This document shows positions 25,034-39,800 of a stretch of DNA of 64,000 nucleotides, one piece after another. The stretch is from Apricaphanius iberus (lineage: Eukaryota > Chordata > Actinopteri > Cyprinodontiformes > Aphaniidae): the NCBI GenBank assembly GCA_028564705.1, contig JAPXFQ010000831.1, positions 2,418,001 to 2,482,000 on the forward strand, written 5' to 3'. Under the pieces are notes generated by a model. The model was not told where the DNA came from. It ran no database searches and was given only the letters and a program-made list of their open reading frames with translations. The position numbers were made by a program, and so were the translations under genes. Position 1 is the stretch's first letter. Every line of letters begins with the position of its first letter.

Positions 25034-25775
25034 CACGTGCCAGTCTGGCACTAAAATTTAAGCTGGTGCTATTCTTATTCGACACTGCATTTTTAAAGCA
25101 TATTATTTGTTGTCTATGTATATTAGCCATCATTTCTTATTAAATGTCAATAGAATTTCAAACCACAGTTCAAAGCTGGATTTTGACAGACTCTGACCAG
25201 CTGTTCAGTGTTTACTGAAGACAGAGGAGCAGAACAGAGCGACTGTACATAGACGGTTGACGGTGTCATGTTCGATGCTGGTAGGAAACCAGATCTGGAT
25301 CTTGGAAGGGATGAGCGATCCTGACTCTGAGCTTCGAGGCTCAGGTGTGCCCTCTCCTCTTGGTCAGGCCGCCGGGCAGGTGGAGATGGGAGTTCATGTT
25401 GACCTGAAACCTTAGAGAAGTGCTCGGACTCATGTGTCAGATAAAAGGTTGGATCCGCGTCCTTTATGGTGACGTGGAACAAAAGGACCGTCTCCTGGAT
25501 GGGGAGTCTGGTTACCATGTGACAAAAAGGCCTGCACAGTAATCAGACAACATTAGAAGGTACTGCAATGAATTGTAGAGGTCTGTTTTTAACTAACAAA
25601 AAAATCTGGAATTTAGCAACATAGTAGCTGGAATTAGTTGTTGATCTTACTTACTTAGCACAAAGAGCTGAACCCCAGTCTTGGGGTTGTTGCAGGCAAC
25701 TTAAGACCAATATTGCTTGTAGAAATGCATCTGTGAGTTGGCCAGATATCATTTAGGCCAACCTTTATCTGGAAA

Positions 25776-27095
25776 TCTGTTCAGTTTATTTATATAGTGC
25801 CGATTCACAACAGTTATTCACAACTCAAGACACTAGAGAAGTCATTGCAATTCAATCATACACACATTCCGATAATTTTAAACATGTTCTTTTTAGCACC
25901 AGCAGATTGCATCAAGTCATTGATTTACAGTTTTGCCCTGTTACTCCAACCACAGCAATTTGTCATACTGAGCATGCTGCTGGATATTTCTTCTTTTTAC
26001 CAGGAAGAAACCTCCAGCAGAACCTTACTCAATACAAGCGACAATCTGCCTCGACCAACTGAGGATTCGAGAAGACTAAGCAGAGACCATAAAACAATTA
26101 TACGAGTATTTTCTAGGGATGTTCAATAATGGCTTTTTTACCCATATCCGATATACCGATATAGCCTAACTCATAATTTCTGATACCGATATAAACCGAT
26201 ACCGATATGTGGGGACCCTCTCTCATAAAAAACTACTAAACCCTTTTAGGTAACCACAATGAAATATCTTGTATCATGCATAATTGAGCTTTAAAAATTT
26301 AGAAAATTTAAGAAGTACTAGAATTTTAGTTAGGCAATTGAAAAAGGTGCCATTTTTATTTTGTCTTCAAAAGTAGCTGGAACATTTTCTATCACAGAAT
26401 ACTGACAAAGGCCCACCACTCAGGACAAATTTCTACTTTTAGAAAATGTAACCAACATTATACCTTTATAGCAGTGAGGTAAAGTGGAAACAACTGAAAC
26501 AAGAATAAAAAATAAAACACCAGCCAACATTTAAGCAGGGCCAATAATTAACCTACCTTTTGATATATTGAAAGTTGTCTCAAACAAATATCTCAAAAAC
26601 TAAACCTTAAATTTGTCATATTTTTACATTCTGAGAGAGAAAAAAAGTAACTGAAGAGTTTGATATATAATATGTGTATGGTGAGAAAAACTCATCTTAT
26701 TAAAAAAATAAAAACTGATACCGATAATTTCCGATATTACATTTTAATGCCAATATCGGCCGATAATGACTTTAGGCCGATAATATCGGACATCCCTAGT
26801 ATTTTCTATGCTAAATAAAGTAAAACGTTGACACAGAGGATGAACAGTCACTGGGAGACATCCCAGTCAATGCCCCCCTCCAACAAGACCTTGCATCTAA
26901 ACCGCATGCCAGACCAGGTGTAGCTTCTGTGGAGAGAAAAAAACTGAGAAAAAACAGACTAAATTACAGTAAATAATACAACGGGAGAGTAGTAGAAGTG
27001 AAAAGTATCAAAGTAAAAAAAAACTGGTTAGTCTGTCCTACAACATTCTGAGCCTAGAGTAGCATAACTACAGCGATAGCACAGGATAGCTAAAG
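25776..27095 (-). repeat. LINE-like 3' tail (copy A), split by a hAT element
   Basis: The left part (25776-26105) and the right part (about 26807-27095) are colinear with the copy at 53393-54035: shared blocks include TTTATTTATATAG, CATACTGAGCA and GGAAGAAACCTCC. Read on the minus strand, the unit ends with an AATAAA-type signal just before the tail, as retroposon 3' ends do. The hAT element 26114-26798 interrupts it. Family name not assigned. Confidence 0.65.
26114..26798. mobile_element. Non-autonomous hAT-like element with perfect 8-bp target duplication
   Basis: 685 bp, starting TAGGGATGTTC and ending GACATCCCTA. It is flanked on both sides by GTATTTTC (26106-26113 and 26799-26806). The interior is AT-rich with repeated CCGATA motifs near both ends, the probable transposase-binding sites. 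No coding capacity. The perfect duplication makes the boundaries certain. Confidence 0.9.
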
Positions 27096-27639
27096 CTATT
27101 TTGAATTCCAGTGTTCACTATATTTACTATAAGCCACCATTCAACTCTGAATCATTTGCAAATGATATTCAAATCAATAACCAAATAGAAAACCTCAGCA
27201 GTTAGAAAATTGGGTAGTATCTATTTCTATATCCTTTGATAAAACCTGTTCCTGTAGCATGTTCTTTCCACATTATGTAATGTTGTGTGACACTTTGCAT
27301 TAGAGTTTCCTCTAAAGTGCATGGATCTGCGTGGGAGACTGTTTTCATATTGGTATGTTAAGAGTGTCAAAGGAGAAGGTTTGCGTGTGCAGTTCAGCCC
27401 TGTGCCTAAGTGCTGCTGAGGAGGAGAAGCTTCTGCCTCAATAAAATCCATAATGACCAAATTGGTGCTAAGAGGATTAATGTGTCCCCAAATGCCATAA
27501 ACTTATTTCAAGCCCCCTAATGTGGACACATAGGCCTCAAGGGAATGGCAGCAACGCCGGCGCGTCTCCGACCCACCCCCCACCCCCACCCCTCGTCGAT
27601 AAAGCTCCTTATTCAGGATATTGATTACGTTGTAGTGAC

Positions 27640-27935
27640 GAGCCAACCATGGCTCCGGAGGTAGGAGCTCATCTTGTTGTCGAAGGGTTGCCAGTTCAAA
27701 CCCATGTCTGTTTCGGTTGTTGTGTCCTCTGGCAAGACAGTTGGTCAGAAGTCCCAGTGGCACCAGTGTTGGGCAGCCTCACTTCTTTCATTGTGCCCTG
27801 GGGCATCTGTTGATACAACGTAGCTTAGCATCACCAGTCTGTGAATGTTTGCATGAATGGGTGAACGACTGAATGTAGTGTGAAGCACTTTGGGGTCCTC
27901 TAAAATCCAATAGAAGTACAGGCCGTTTACTGTTT
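27640..27935 (+). repeat. tRNA-derived SINE-like repeat
   Basis: The head includes a B-box-like GCCAGTTCAAACCC near 27690, and the 3' part has the GTGAATGAATGGGTGAA-style text and AGCACTTTGGGGTCC found at the end of many teleost SINEs. About 300 bp. It is too degenerate to count as a functional tRNA. Confidence 0.55.
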
Positions 27936-30900
27936 AACACTTGCACTGTTTACAGGCGCATTCAGTGCAGATGAACCATCATGCTGTTTTAGATATTTAT
28001 TTTTTTGTTAATTTGTCATTTCCATGGTTTGCAAATGTGTTCCTAAGTCGTCAGCCAGGGAAGCAGATATCACTAGTTTAAAGATTGCTCTAGCAGGTTA
28101 GCATTGCTTAAAGGACTATTATTTATTTTAAGCACATCGCGGAGTATTGTTAGCTGCTTGGCTAATGTTATCTTAGCAATCTCCGGCTGTTTGTCTATGA
28201 AAACAAATACATGAGCTAACGTTATCTAGATATTAGCATTTGAGTTGAACAACGGTTCGAGTATAACTTGATTGCTCCCTTCGTGTTTACATTTAACATA
28301 TTTTACTGTTTTACGGACCAGATTTGGACTGCAGTGCTGTGCTAGGCTGATGGTTGAATCCAGGAGGAATAGCTAATGAGGTTAAGCCAGCACAGTGCGT
28401 CAAACACAAGGTGGTCAGTTATTTCTCACAGGTATCACACTGAGCCGTGTTGTTGCTTTGTTTGCTAACGTGAATCAACATCTTAGATATGGATGGATTT
28501 AACAGTTATAGATATTAAAAATAAGTGTTAGATTTTTATTGCTGTTTTTTCATGTTGATGAAAGGGTAGATAATGCTCTTCAGTTTAGATATTAGGTATG
28601 GAAAAATTGTTGGAAACACCCTCATGCTTAGACGTTGTGGTTGGAAATGTCAAGCTTTTGAACAGGTCCGCCTGCATTTCAGCAGAATCCATTTTTTTTA
28701 TGGTCAGCTGTAATTTACTCTAATGGAAAAAGATTTTGGAGCCGTCATACAGAATGCAGTAAAGAAGAGATTGCTGCATGAAATTTGCTATGAGATGTGA
28801 GGTTTCTCTTTTACCACCTCTGCAGTCTGCCTCCACTGTGCAACCACCATATTACTTACCGTTTCACCCTTTTAAGGAGAACCATAATTGAGCACGGTGG
28901 TCCAAACAGTTAAGGTATTATTTTCTTAATGATTCCAGTGCAGTCTATTTTTGGTATAGCTTTGTTATTCCACAAACTAGTTTTAGCAGTTGTCTCCTAA
29001 ATCCCTTTCAGGAGTGAGGGTCTGGATTAAATTGAGATAAAAACATGTTTTGCTTTAGCTCAGAGTAATTCAGAGAGAAGGAAAGAGAAAGGCATAAAAG
29101 AAAAAAAACCTGCTCTACATCTCATGTAGGCTTGGGCAATCTTTTTGTGCTGAACCACATCTCTGAATGCTGTGGCTTAGCATAGAATTGACTAAGCCTG
29201 TGTATTTCAGTCATTGAGGATATTGCAAGTAAGTTGTTATGAGGAAAAAAAACTTTTAATATACTCTATATAAATCTTTTTTTCTATTGCTTTATTTTAT
29301 TAAGGAAAACTTTAGCAGACTAAAAGCTTGTCAGAGCCTCTACTGAATACAGTCAATACATAATAAATGAATTGCCGCCATGTTGCTGAATTTGGATGTG
29401 TTAATTGTGTTTGATCAGCAAGAATCCAAAACATCTGCAGTCACTGATCTGAATAAAAATAAAAGCGGACGTTTTTTTTTGGGGGGGGGGGTTCAACCTG
29501 AACCTTACTTTTGGCATGCATTACTTTCATTTACTAACCCAGACAAGTTTGGAGCCACTTGGAGTCCTTCGGGAGAAGTTTATATCCATTCACATTCTGC
29601 ATATACAGTGGGAGTTAATGGGGAAACCAAAGTGCGGCCTCTAAATAAGACTTTAGCTGTCACAAAAATCGTTCATTTAACCAATGCTTTGTTAGGTTGC
29701 AAAGAACAGTTCTTCCCCTTTAAGCTTCCCTCACTTTTATAGCGTAACACAGACCATACAAGGAAGCAATGTTATTTACCCTGCTCTGAAAGAAAATAAA
29801 GGTCAGACATGAAGAAAACCACAATAAAAAGCAAGAAATAATTTAGAATAATCATAATAAAGAAACTCTAAATAAGTAATTGTATACAAGTATATAGCCA
29901 AGACATGATTAATGTGGTAAGGGAGCTTGTAATACTTCATAATCTTAATTAGTATGACTATATAGATAATAAATAAAAGTGACTCAGTAATAGAGCCCTG
30001 AGGAAACCCATGAGTGAATTTTGGTGATTAAGATGATGCCAAAATGACAGTGTTTCTTTTGTTCCAAATAACATCTGAAATTATGTAGTACAGACCAGTC
30101 ATTGTGTAATGATGGTTAACTTTGTCCAAATTACTAAGCACATTATTTATATAAAAATGTATTAATTTGTTGAAAAAAACAAAATTAGACCTGTTATTTA
30201 TTACTGAGACATCCAGATATGTTGGGTAGAGTAGAGATATGTACATGTTTCCGTTTTATCTCTGTCAACAGTCCCCAACCAATCTCTGTCGCTTACTGTT
30301 CTGCTCCTCTGAAGGAACTGTGTTGACATCACACGATAAACCTCTTTGTTGCTCAAATGATTGTGTGTCAGCACCAGTAACCGGCGCCGTGCTTGCTACA
30401 TTGTGAGTCATACCCACAGTCCTGTAGCGACTGTAATGACAGCCTTTCCGTCAGCCTCAGGAACAAAACTCCCTCCTCACCAAACAGGCCGTCAGCGGAG
30501 GCAGGGCGCTGCAGTTCACAGGGGTTAATGTCATCATATTGGCCATTTGCTGCTCTAGTTTGCTCGAGGTTTCAAAAGGTGACTCTTTTCTCTGACTGTA
30601 TTGGAGCATAGCAGAGCTGCCTCTCCCCCACCTGCTGCTGCATGCTAACTGGCAGGAAAATATTTTAGAAATATTTCAAAACAGACAGTTGTGGTGTAGA
30701 AACTAAATGAGGGCCGCTCATCACTCTTACAATAAGACAACTGGAAGCAGCTCATCCGTTAAGAGGCAGACTCCTGGCTAGCTACCTGAGCAGATAACCT
30801 GACTAGCTAACATCAATCTGTTATACTGGTTTTAAATTAAAGAAATGCATGCTATTTTGCTTAAATTGATTGAGTAAATGCTTAAAGAAACTGCTAACTT

Positions 30901-31879
30901 TGTTGTCCATATTATTGGCCTATTCATCTATTCCTATCCTTTTTTTAAAACCAAATTTTTTTTTAGACTTTTTATTACTCCACATTTGAATTTATTTGCT
31001 TCAAATCCATGTTAGGGCTATTTTAATCATGAATTATGACAGCTTATGATCCCTTATCAAACAAGAAATAACTATAATTGTCGTCTTGCTGATAAATATT
31101 ATACAATAGTATGGCATAGCCACATCACCTAACAGCAAAAATTTGTTTTACACATGTTTTAAAGCAGGTAGAATGCATCCCTCTGGCATGTGGAAATTAT
31201 TATCTATCTCTAATCTAATGCCAAAAAGACCAGTTTCAGTGGTTAATTTGTTAAAAAATAATAAAATTGGAAAGGTCAGAAGTTTGCCTACAGATCCAAA
31301 AGAGAACGCGACGTAAAACCTGAGGTAAAGAGTCTCATCTTTGCTTTTTCAATGGAAATAATCTGCTGGTGATTTGAATTCAGATACTCCACACAGGTAA
31401 ATAGACCTGTTCACATCCACAGAAGAAGCAGAAGATTTTTACCAAACTGGTCTGAGTTTGAATTTTAAACTTGGTTGAGTAATTCTGTTCATCAAAATAA
31501 CAATGTTGGAAGTAAAACGTTTCGTTTTGCTTATGGGCACATCTTGTGTGTTGCGTAATGGTAACTCATAGAACCCTGTGGTCAGTAAGATTGACCACAG
31601 TTACCACTTTAATTAAGTCGAACTGGAAGATACATGAGAGCTGCGACAACACACCTCCTTCCCTCCTGTCCCATCCTAAATGTGTAAAGTTTCTCTTGTT
31701 GCATAAGCGAAACCTGTGAACAAAACAGACACACATTTCAAGATTTTTCCCCTGATTTATCTTAAAATTAATCTAGTTTTGAAGATGTTATTCTTGGTTA
31801 GACCTTGCATTTCTTCATTTTTTTATGAAGAAGCCATGTGAACATGTCCTCGATACAAATACACCAACAGCTAGTTTTA

Positions 31880-32690
31880 GGGTTTTTTTAGGTTAAAATT
31901 AATCAATCACAAATCATCCAAGTAAATTGTTTTCATTCAGATGTTCTAAAATACCAGTGAGGCTAGGTCGAGACAGGTCAGGGGAATTTTGTGGAGTTGG
32001 TTTATGAAACGATATCCAAAGCTTTAAACTTCTTACAGAGCTCTGTTCAATCCTTCATCTGAATATGGAGAGAATGGACAAACTCCAGGCCTACCAATAC
32101 ATGAACTTCCACCTAAACTAACAGCAAGATCTTTAATCAGAGAATAAATTAAAATGATACTTTTTACTCTAGAGGAGCTGTAGAGATTCACATCTCCGGT
32201 GCAAGATTCTGTTGACAGAATAGCAATTAGTCATGGACTCCATGAATCTGCACTTGATGGAAGAGTGGCAACTAGAAAGCCATAAGCAGTTTCATTTCCA
32301 ATTTGCCACCATCCTTGTGTGAGATACTACATCTCACACAAGGATGCTTGTTGAGATACAACAAGCAGCCTGATGTTCTAATGATATTTTTATTTGTAGG
32401 GACAGAGAAGATGGTCAGAGTTAATGGGAAGAATAATGTTGGTACATAGAGGGCAATTCTGAAAGAAAACCTGTGAGATTCTGCAACGGACTTGAGGCCA
32501 TAAATGTACATCTAGAGCTACAATGGAATCATTGCACATGTAAATGTTAGAATGGCTTAATCAAAGTCCAGACTAAAATCCAAATGAGAATCTATGAGAA
32601 CATTAAAATAGATATTCAAAAAAACTATTAAGATCAGAGTGAGTTTGAGCTATTTTGCAACGAAGTAGTAAAACCTTCAGTATCTAATCT
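31880..32690 (+). mobile_element. Decayed Tc1-like transposase relic
   Basis: Broken plus-strand frames still follow the Tc1 transposase order. A block near 32010-32270 corresponds to the DNA-binding and linker region; GGGACAGAGAAGATGGTCAG (32399 on) matches the TGKLVRVDGK region; AGAGCTACAATGGAATCATT and AAGTCCAGACTAAAATCCAA correspond to the last two catalytic blocks. Many stops and indels make it inactive. A diverged sister copy lies at 52840-54240. Confidence 0.7.
32310..32346. repeat. Perfect 16-bp hairpin
   Basis: CATCCTTGTGTGAGAT and its exact reverse complement are separated by five bases, ACTAC. It sits inside the decayed Tc1 copy, where the ancestral element has no such palindrome that I know of. 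Confidence 0.9.
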
Positions 32691-32739
32691 GTAGTTTCTG
32701 TAAGGCAACGGAACTGTATTTGTACGGCACACTTTCTAC

Positions 32740-33010
32740 AACAAGGCAATTTATGGTGCTTTGAGTGATCAGCACATAAAAGAAAAGTAGCATTAGAACA
32801 GTTAAAGCTCAAAATACAACATTAGAGACTCAAAATGTATGACATTTAAAACGTATGACATTCCTCCTATTATTTGCTTACTTAAATGCAGCTCTAAACA
32901 GATGAGTTTTTAGCTTTAATTTAAAGGGCCTCAGTGTTTCAGCAGCTTGGTCTGCAAGTTTCTTCCAGATAAAGTAGAAGCTGATTCTACAAAATATTGG
33001 CTTTGGGGTG
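32740..33010 (-). repeat. L2-like LINE 3' fragment
   Basis: Minus-oriented fragment sharing GGCACACTTTCTACAACAAGGCAA-type text (the retroposon tail) and, further right, GCAGCTCTAAACAGATGAG and TTTAAAGGGCCT with the better preserved copy at 50975-51665. No open frame remains. Confidence 0.6.
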
Positions 33011-33999
33011 CTAAAAACAAATACATTCCACTTTTTTTTCCCAGAATTTGTTAACAATGTTGAAGGTGGTCAAGGGGTTTAACAAGTCTTTATAAGTATA
33101 CCGTATAATGAACCGCAGTCATAACTACAAATGTCAGTGTTTGCAATACAGTAAACATAAAGGTATTCTTGGATGAAATATTTTTTATCTAATTTGCTAC
33201 ACTTTTAATAACGTGGTGGGTCAGTAGGACAGACTTTGACCTCCCATGATTCTCGCATTTGATAGTGGATTTTAGTAACCAAAATGACGGAAAATAGGTG
33301 AGGGATCACAGAAAAGAGAGGAAAATTTTAACCATTGTAAAATCCAACTACATTTTTTCTAAATATTGTTCAGCCCAAAATTCACAAGTAGCACAGGTCG
33401 ACACGGGGAACATTTAGTTGGCAGATGAGTGGGTCCGTTTTCAGCCAAGCGTAACTCAGCATCCCTCTCCTGTTCAGTTACCCCTGTCGTCCCTCCTCTC
33501 ATTCCCTCAGGATGTTCGCTCATAAAGAGCCCATACATTAGTGATGAGCATGCTCACTTGTGAGCCGCGGGTTATTAAACATCGGTGTTTTTGTGGAACA
33601 CGATCTCTGAGCTTTCCCACGTCTCTGCTCATGCCAAGACATCAACTTAACTTAAGGAAGTAGCCACTGTCAACGTCTGTGTGGGTGACTGTAAACCTTA
33701 TCGGTTTTACTCATGTCGTCTGACATCTGAGTCATAGTGGCTGGCTGAAGCTCATGGAAAATTCACAGCTTAAATAAGGGCTTAAGTGGGCTCTGTTGAA
33801 TGGCCAAACAAGTGCTGTGCTGTCATTCTCAAGAAAAATAACGTTCTGACATGTGAGCGAAAGTTTTGCAACGTTTGCATGTTTGTGTTCAAAGCTGATC
33901 TCTTTATAAAAATTTAAAAAAACGATCCCCTTCCTTTGTAATGTGTTCTCTAATGATATTCTAATATTCAAATAGACTTTTATAGCCTATTTTTGTCTT

Positions 34000-34240
34000 G
34001 ATCGTCTTGATGATTAATTTTTTCATATTATCATTAGCTGATCTGGAACCTAGCTGATGCTGCTGCCCCATCCAGATTTTGCAAAGCACCGGTACAACTG
34101 GGAGCAAAACTGACCCACACCATGCTGCTACCTCCACCATTCTTGAAAAGCTATTTCTGGACATCCTTACCTTACCTTGCTGATCCCAACCAGCATCCAA
34201 ACATGTTTTAACATTCAGTGTCACAAATTGGCCCAACCTT
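34000..34240 (-). mobile_element. Decayed Tc1/mariner relic
   Basis: On the minus strand around 34100-34140 the text reads NGGGSSMVWG, the conserved mid-transposase block. The rest is too decayed to delimit. Confidence 0.45.
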
Positions 34241-35159
34241 CGCGAAAATGTAAGAATTTGGCCAAAAAAAGATAAGGTCCATGCCAGAAAAACATATTTT
34301 TAAATAAGCCCTACCAATTTGACCACAAAGAGTGGCCAAACCTTTTGATAGACAAAACGAAAAACAGTGGTTCCTCTTCAGCCTGCTGAGGGACATTTAT
34401 CCAAATATTAGTGGTACTAGTTGTACACTTCGACTTGAATATCTGCGCAATTTTCAAACTTATTCACCTAATTCTAGAGGTTCAAGTCAGCTCTGAAATT
34501 AAGCCAGTGGCATGAAGGCTTTGAAAAGGGAGAAGAAAATGTTCTTACAAGGGAAGCAAAGAAAACTGGTACTGCATATTTCTAAGGTCCTAATTATTTG
34601 ACGGTGGTGAAGAACAGACTGTGCCGTAGTTCTGATTCAGTTTGCTGAATCATCTACTGCTCGGTGCGTCAGAGACGTGGATGATGTGATGTCTGCAGAG
34701 AGAGAAAGCTGTTAAATTAGAATAGACTCGGTGTCTCATACCAACACTGTTTAAATGCACCTCAGTTCCAGTTCTGGTCAAAGGTCTTGGGACGCCTTAA
34801 CAGATAATAGACGTCGTCTCCAGTCAGATCCAGGCATGTTGCATGTTTTCCATCAGCTAACGAGAATCGTTCGTATCCTGCTGAGCGGTGCCGTGTCAGC
34901 TAAAAGAGGATTGATTTAAAGTTCATAGTCAACATTTTGCAAGAACAGAACATCTTTTTAGATGAGAGTTGCGGCACAGTAACAGAGTTAGGAGTTGATT
35001 GCAGAGCAGAGGACACCAATTGACAGTAATGCCACAGATTGTAAACATGTGGCTCTCGGGTCAAGTTGGACCTCAGGAAAGTTTGTTTTTATTCACTCAT
35101 GCTCCACATGACTTCAGTCCTAAATAAAAAGTTGTTGGTGCTGTGTTTTTTAGAGGAAT

Positions 35160-35500
35160 GTTTCCAGATTTGACGAGTCAAAGATGGAGCTGGATAGCCA
35201 CTACTTAGGGTAGTATTCATAGCGATTCTTTTCCAAACCGAAGAACACCATCAATTATAGTGGTGGCAGCATCTTGCTATGGGGCTGCATGGCTGCAGGG
35301 CTACTGGTGCAATAAAAAACTCCATTGATCCAACAGGAACAATATTCCCAAACATATTCGAACTGATTCAAGCTTCCAGAAATGCCGTCCCAGACCCCTA
35401 ACCTCAACCCTATTAAACATGTGGACAATGCTCAAAAAGTCGACAATAATACTAATTCTGCCAGGATGAGTTGTCAAATATCCAGCCAGAATTATGCCTT
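35160..35500 (+). mobile_element. Decayed Tc1-like transposase relic
   Basis: Plus-strand text at about 35250-35300 reads SGGSILLWGCMAA, and at about 35390-35425 QTPNLNPIKHVD, which matches the PDLNPIEN catalytic block with the catalytic glutamate replaced by lysine. Intervening stops and frameshifts show it is dead. Confidence 0.65.
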
Positions 35501-35523
35501 ATGCTTCTAAATGTCTTTTTTGG

Positions 35524-35785
35524 GGGGCTGCACGGTGGCGCAGTGCTTAGCACTGTTGCTTCGCAGCAATAAGGTTGTGGGTTCGTACCTCCTCCCATAG
35601 TCCAAAAACATGACTGTTGGGTTAATTGATCAATCTAAATTGTCCTTAGGTGTGCATGCATGGTTGTTTGTCCTTTCTGTCTCTATGTGTTTCCCTGCGA
35701 TGGACTGGTGACCTGTCCAGGGTGTACCCACCCTCTCGCCCGTTGACAGCTGCAAAATACATATAGGCACCAGCCCCCCACCAAG
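35524..35785 (+). repeat. tRNA-headed SINE-like repeat
   Basis: Begins GGGGCTGCACGGTGGCGCAG, with an A-box-like TGGCGCAGTG and a B-box-like GGTTCGTACC, then TTAATTGATCAATCTAAATT and a 3' region with GCGATGGACTGGTGACCTGT. The same head appears on the minus strand at 1145-1285, and its 3' text is related to the retroposed fragment at 44021-44152. Typical teleost SINE organisation; not a tRNA gene. Confidence 0.75.
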
Positions 35786-36224
35786 TTGGATTTTGTTTTG
35801 CAGATTTGGCAGTAATCAGGAGTGGGTGTTAGTTTGTGAAATTAAGCGGTGCTATTTGCTGTTAATTCATTCAACAAGGAAGATTGATTCCATCTTCACA
35901 AAATGAAATTGTAATTTTTGAAAACAAAATTTTGTATTTACTGATTATCTTAAAGTAATATTGAGATTTATCTCACAAACATTTAGGTGTGACAAAAAAC
36001 AATTTGTAAGGAGGTGAAAAGATTTGGAACCTGTGTGGGTAAATGCACAGAAAACAGAAAATCTAAACATCTGTGACGAGTTTTTTTGTCCAAATCAAGT
36101 CGATACTGATTTTGTGGCAGCTTATTATGGCGCTCTTATAGCACATCTTCGGTAAGAGGAACGTTACAAGCTTGTATCAGAATGGTGCAACCTGTCCATT
36201 AAAGTTCTCAGAACAACCAGCTAC

Positions 36225-36370
36225 AATTCAGAATTCAGAATTCAGAATCGGTTTTATTGCCATTGTTCGAGAACAAGTTCACAAACTAGGAATTTTTTTC
36301 GGTACAGTTGTGCACATAAAACATTTAACATAAGTAAAGATAAAATAAAATAAAAAAATAAAATAAAAAG
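36225..36370. repeat. AATTCAG tandem repeat and A-rich LINE/SINE-like tail
   Basis: Three tandem AATTCAG units begin near 36228, followed by GGTTTTATTGCCATTGTTCG and an (AAAATAAAAT)-type tract ending near 36370. This looks like the tail of an interspersed retroposon; family not assigned. It lies 440 bases before rcan3 exon 2. Confidence 0.5.
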
Positions 36371-36607
36371 AATGAGCCATAAGGCTAAAGTCTTTAACGA
36401 GTCATTTTCCACTGGATCTGAGCTACCAGAGCGGCTGGGAAATGGTCAACAGGGAAACAACGAATAGCTCCACTGATTACTCAGAAATGAGCTCCCCTGG
36501 TGGCCTTCTTCCTTTTTGCCCTCCTGCTGAGCTGCTTGATTGAGTTCACAGCTGAGGAGGCCAATCTTGTGCCCAAGGAGACAAATTAGTTTTACAATAA
36601 AAACTAA

Positions 36608-38277
<1,670 letters not shown>

Positions 38278-38499
38278 TAGAAAGATTGATGAAATGATTT
38301 GGTATCTAAAGCACTTAGTCATGCAAAAAAAAATTCTAAACAAATCCAAAGCAATGCTTGAAGCCGTTAATGAAGTCTTTATTTTGTCTTCATCTCACCG
38401 TTTGCTGTATTATTACATCTCAAACGAATTATATTTATGATGGTATTTCAGTGTGCAAAGGAATCCATACAAATGTATCAAACTGTGTCAGCAGTCTGT

Positions 38500-39800
38500 A
38501 TCTAAATTCTTTTCTGATGTTGTCGCATTACAGCCACAAACCAGTTTGTTCTTAGGATTTTATTTGATAGACCAACATAAACTTGTGCAGGATTTTGAAC
38601 CCGTAGGAAAAATTATACATGATGTTTTATTTTTTTTTAAATAATAGGAAAAATTTGAAGTGTGTGCTGTGCATTTGTATTCTGCCCCCCGAGTCAGAGC
38701 AACCTTTTGTGCAATCGCAGCTGCACTGCTTTTCCAAGTTGGATTTTTGCTCCGTCTTCTTTAGGGAACAATAGCTCAAGCTCAGAGTAGGTGCAGAGCA
38801 TCTGTGGACATCAGCTTTCAGGTCTTAGAACAGATTCCCTATGTAGTTAAACCTGGACTGATTTGTTGAAGAGAAGCAACCCCAGAACATAATACTGCCA
38901 CCGACATGTGTCGCAGAGGTTATTTTCAGTTCTGGTCTCCTCTGACCAGAACCCCTTCTTTCCACCTAAGCAGATTGTTGTCCTGATGAGAACGCCTTCT
39001 GTTCCACCGTTCCATTTCCAGATGATGGGTTGAATCAGGGGTCTGCAACCTTTACCAACCAAAGAACCATTTTGCGCTCAATGTAACTAAATAAAACGGT
39101 TTTAGAGCAGCAAATGTTACATGACCATTAGAAAAACATAACTTAAAACTTTTAATAAGTATGCTAGAGTACTTTAATTTTACTAGAATAAAAGGTGTTG
39201 TCATTCATAAAGAGCTGCCACTTTATCTCTGTTTAGGTTTTAAAAGAAAGAAAAACATAAAACTTAAGCAAAAAATTTATTAATTAATTTGCTTCTTTGA
39301 GCTTTGGATATTTGTGGCAAATCATGTAAAAATGCACATAGTTTCTAACCTAATGTTCCCAAAAAATTATCTAAAGCTTTTGTTACTTTTAGTGTCATTC
39401 TATCATGGAAATTCAAAGCAATAAAAACCTGGCAAAACGTGAATTTGTTTTTGGAATAATAAAAAACCAACATTATTTGGTTCATTATTATTTTTAACAA
39501 AAGTTCATGAGAGCCATTGTGGAAGATCTGAAGAGCCACTTGCGGCTCTGGAGGCAAAGTTGCTGACCCCTGGATTGAACAGAGCTCTGTGAGATGTTCG
39601 AAGCTTGGGCTATTGCAGTATAACCTGCTATAAACGCCTCCACTTTCTCTGCTGTGTTCCTTATTTACTCCATAGGTGACACCCGAAGCAAATTGGTTGT
39701 ACTGGATTGTCTTAAATGGTATCCGATTAAAGGGGGCTGAACATAAATTGATACGGTTTTACAGATTTTCTTTGGATAAAACATGTTGGAAATCTTTAAC
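38500..39800 (-). mobile_element. Tc1-like relic split by a hAT insertion
   Basis: Minus-strand text near 38885-38910 reads HVGGSIMFW, the mid-transposase block of Tc1-type elements. The text on either side of the inserted element at 39036-39572 is continuous with teleost Tc1-like repeats as I know them. Outer ends are approximate. Confidence 0.6.
39036..39572. mobile_element. Non-autonomous hAT element
   Basis: 537 bp, starting CAGGGGTCTGCAACCTTTAC and ending GTTGCTGACCCCTG, clear inverted repeats of hAT type. Flanks GGTTGAAT (39028-39035) and GATTGAAC (39573-39580) match at 6 of 8 positions, an aged target duplication. It interrupts the Tc1-like relic, so it is the younger of the two. Confidence 0.8.

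Noticed and set aside
29380..29742. 120-codon plus-strand frame in intron 1
   Set aside because: Contains a G run translated as glycines and repeat-like text; no family resemblance.
35524..35600. Possible tRNA gene
   Set aside because: A- and B-box-like motifs are present, but there is no cloverleaf with an anticodon arm, and other copies exist, so it is a SINE head.
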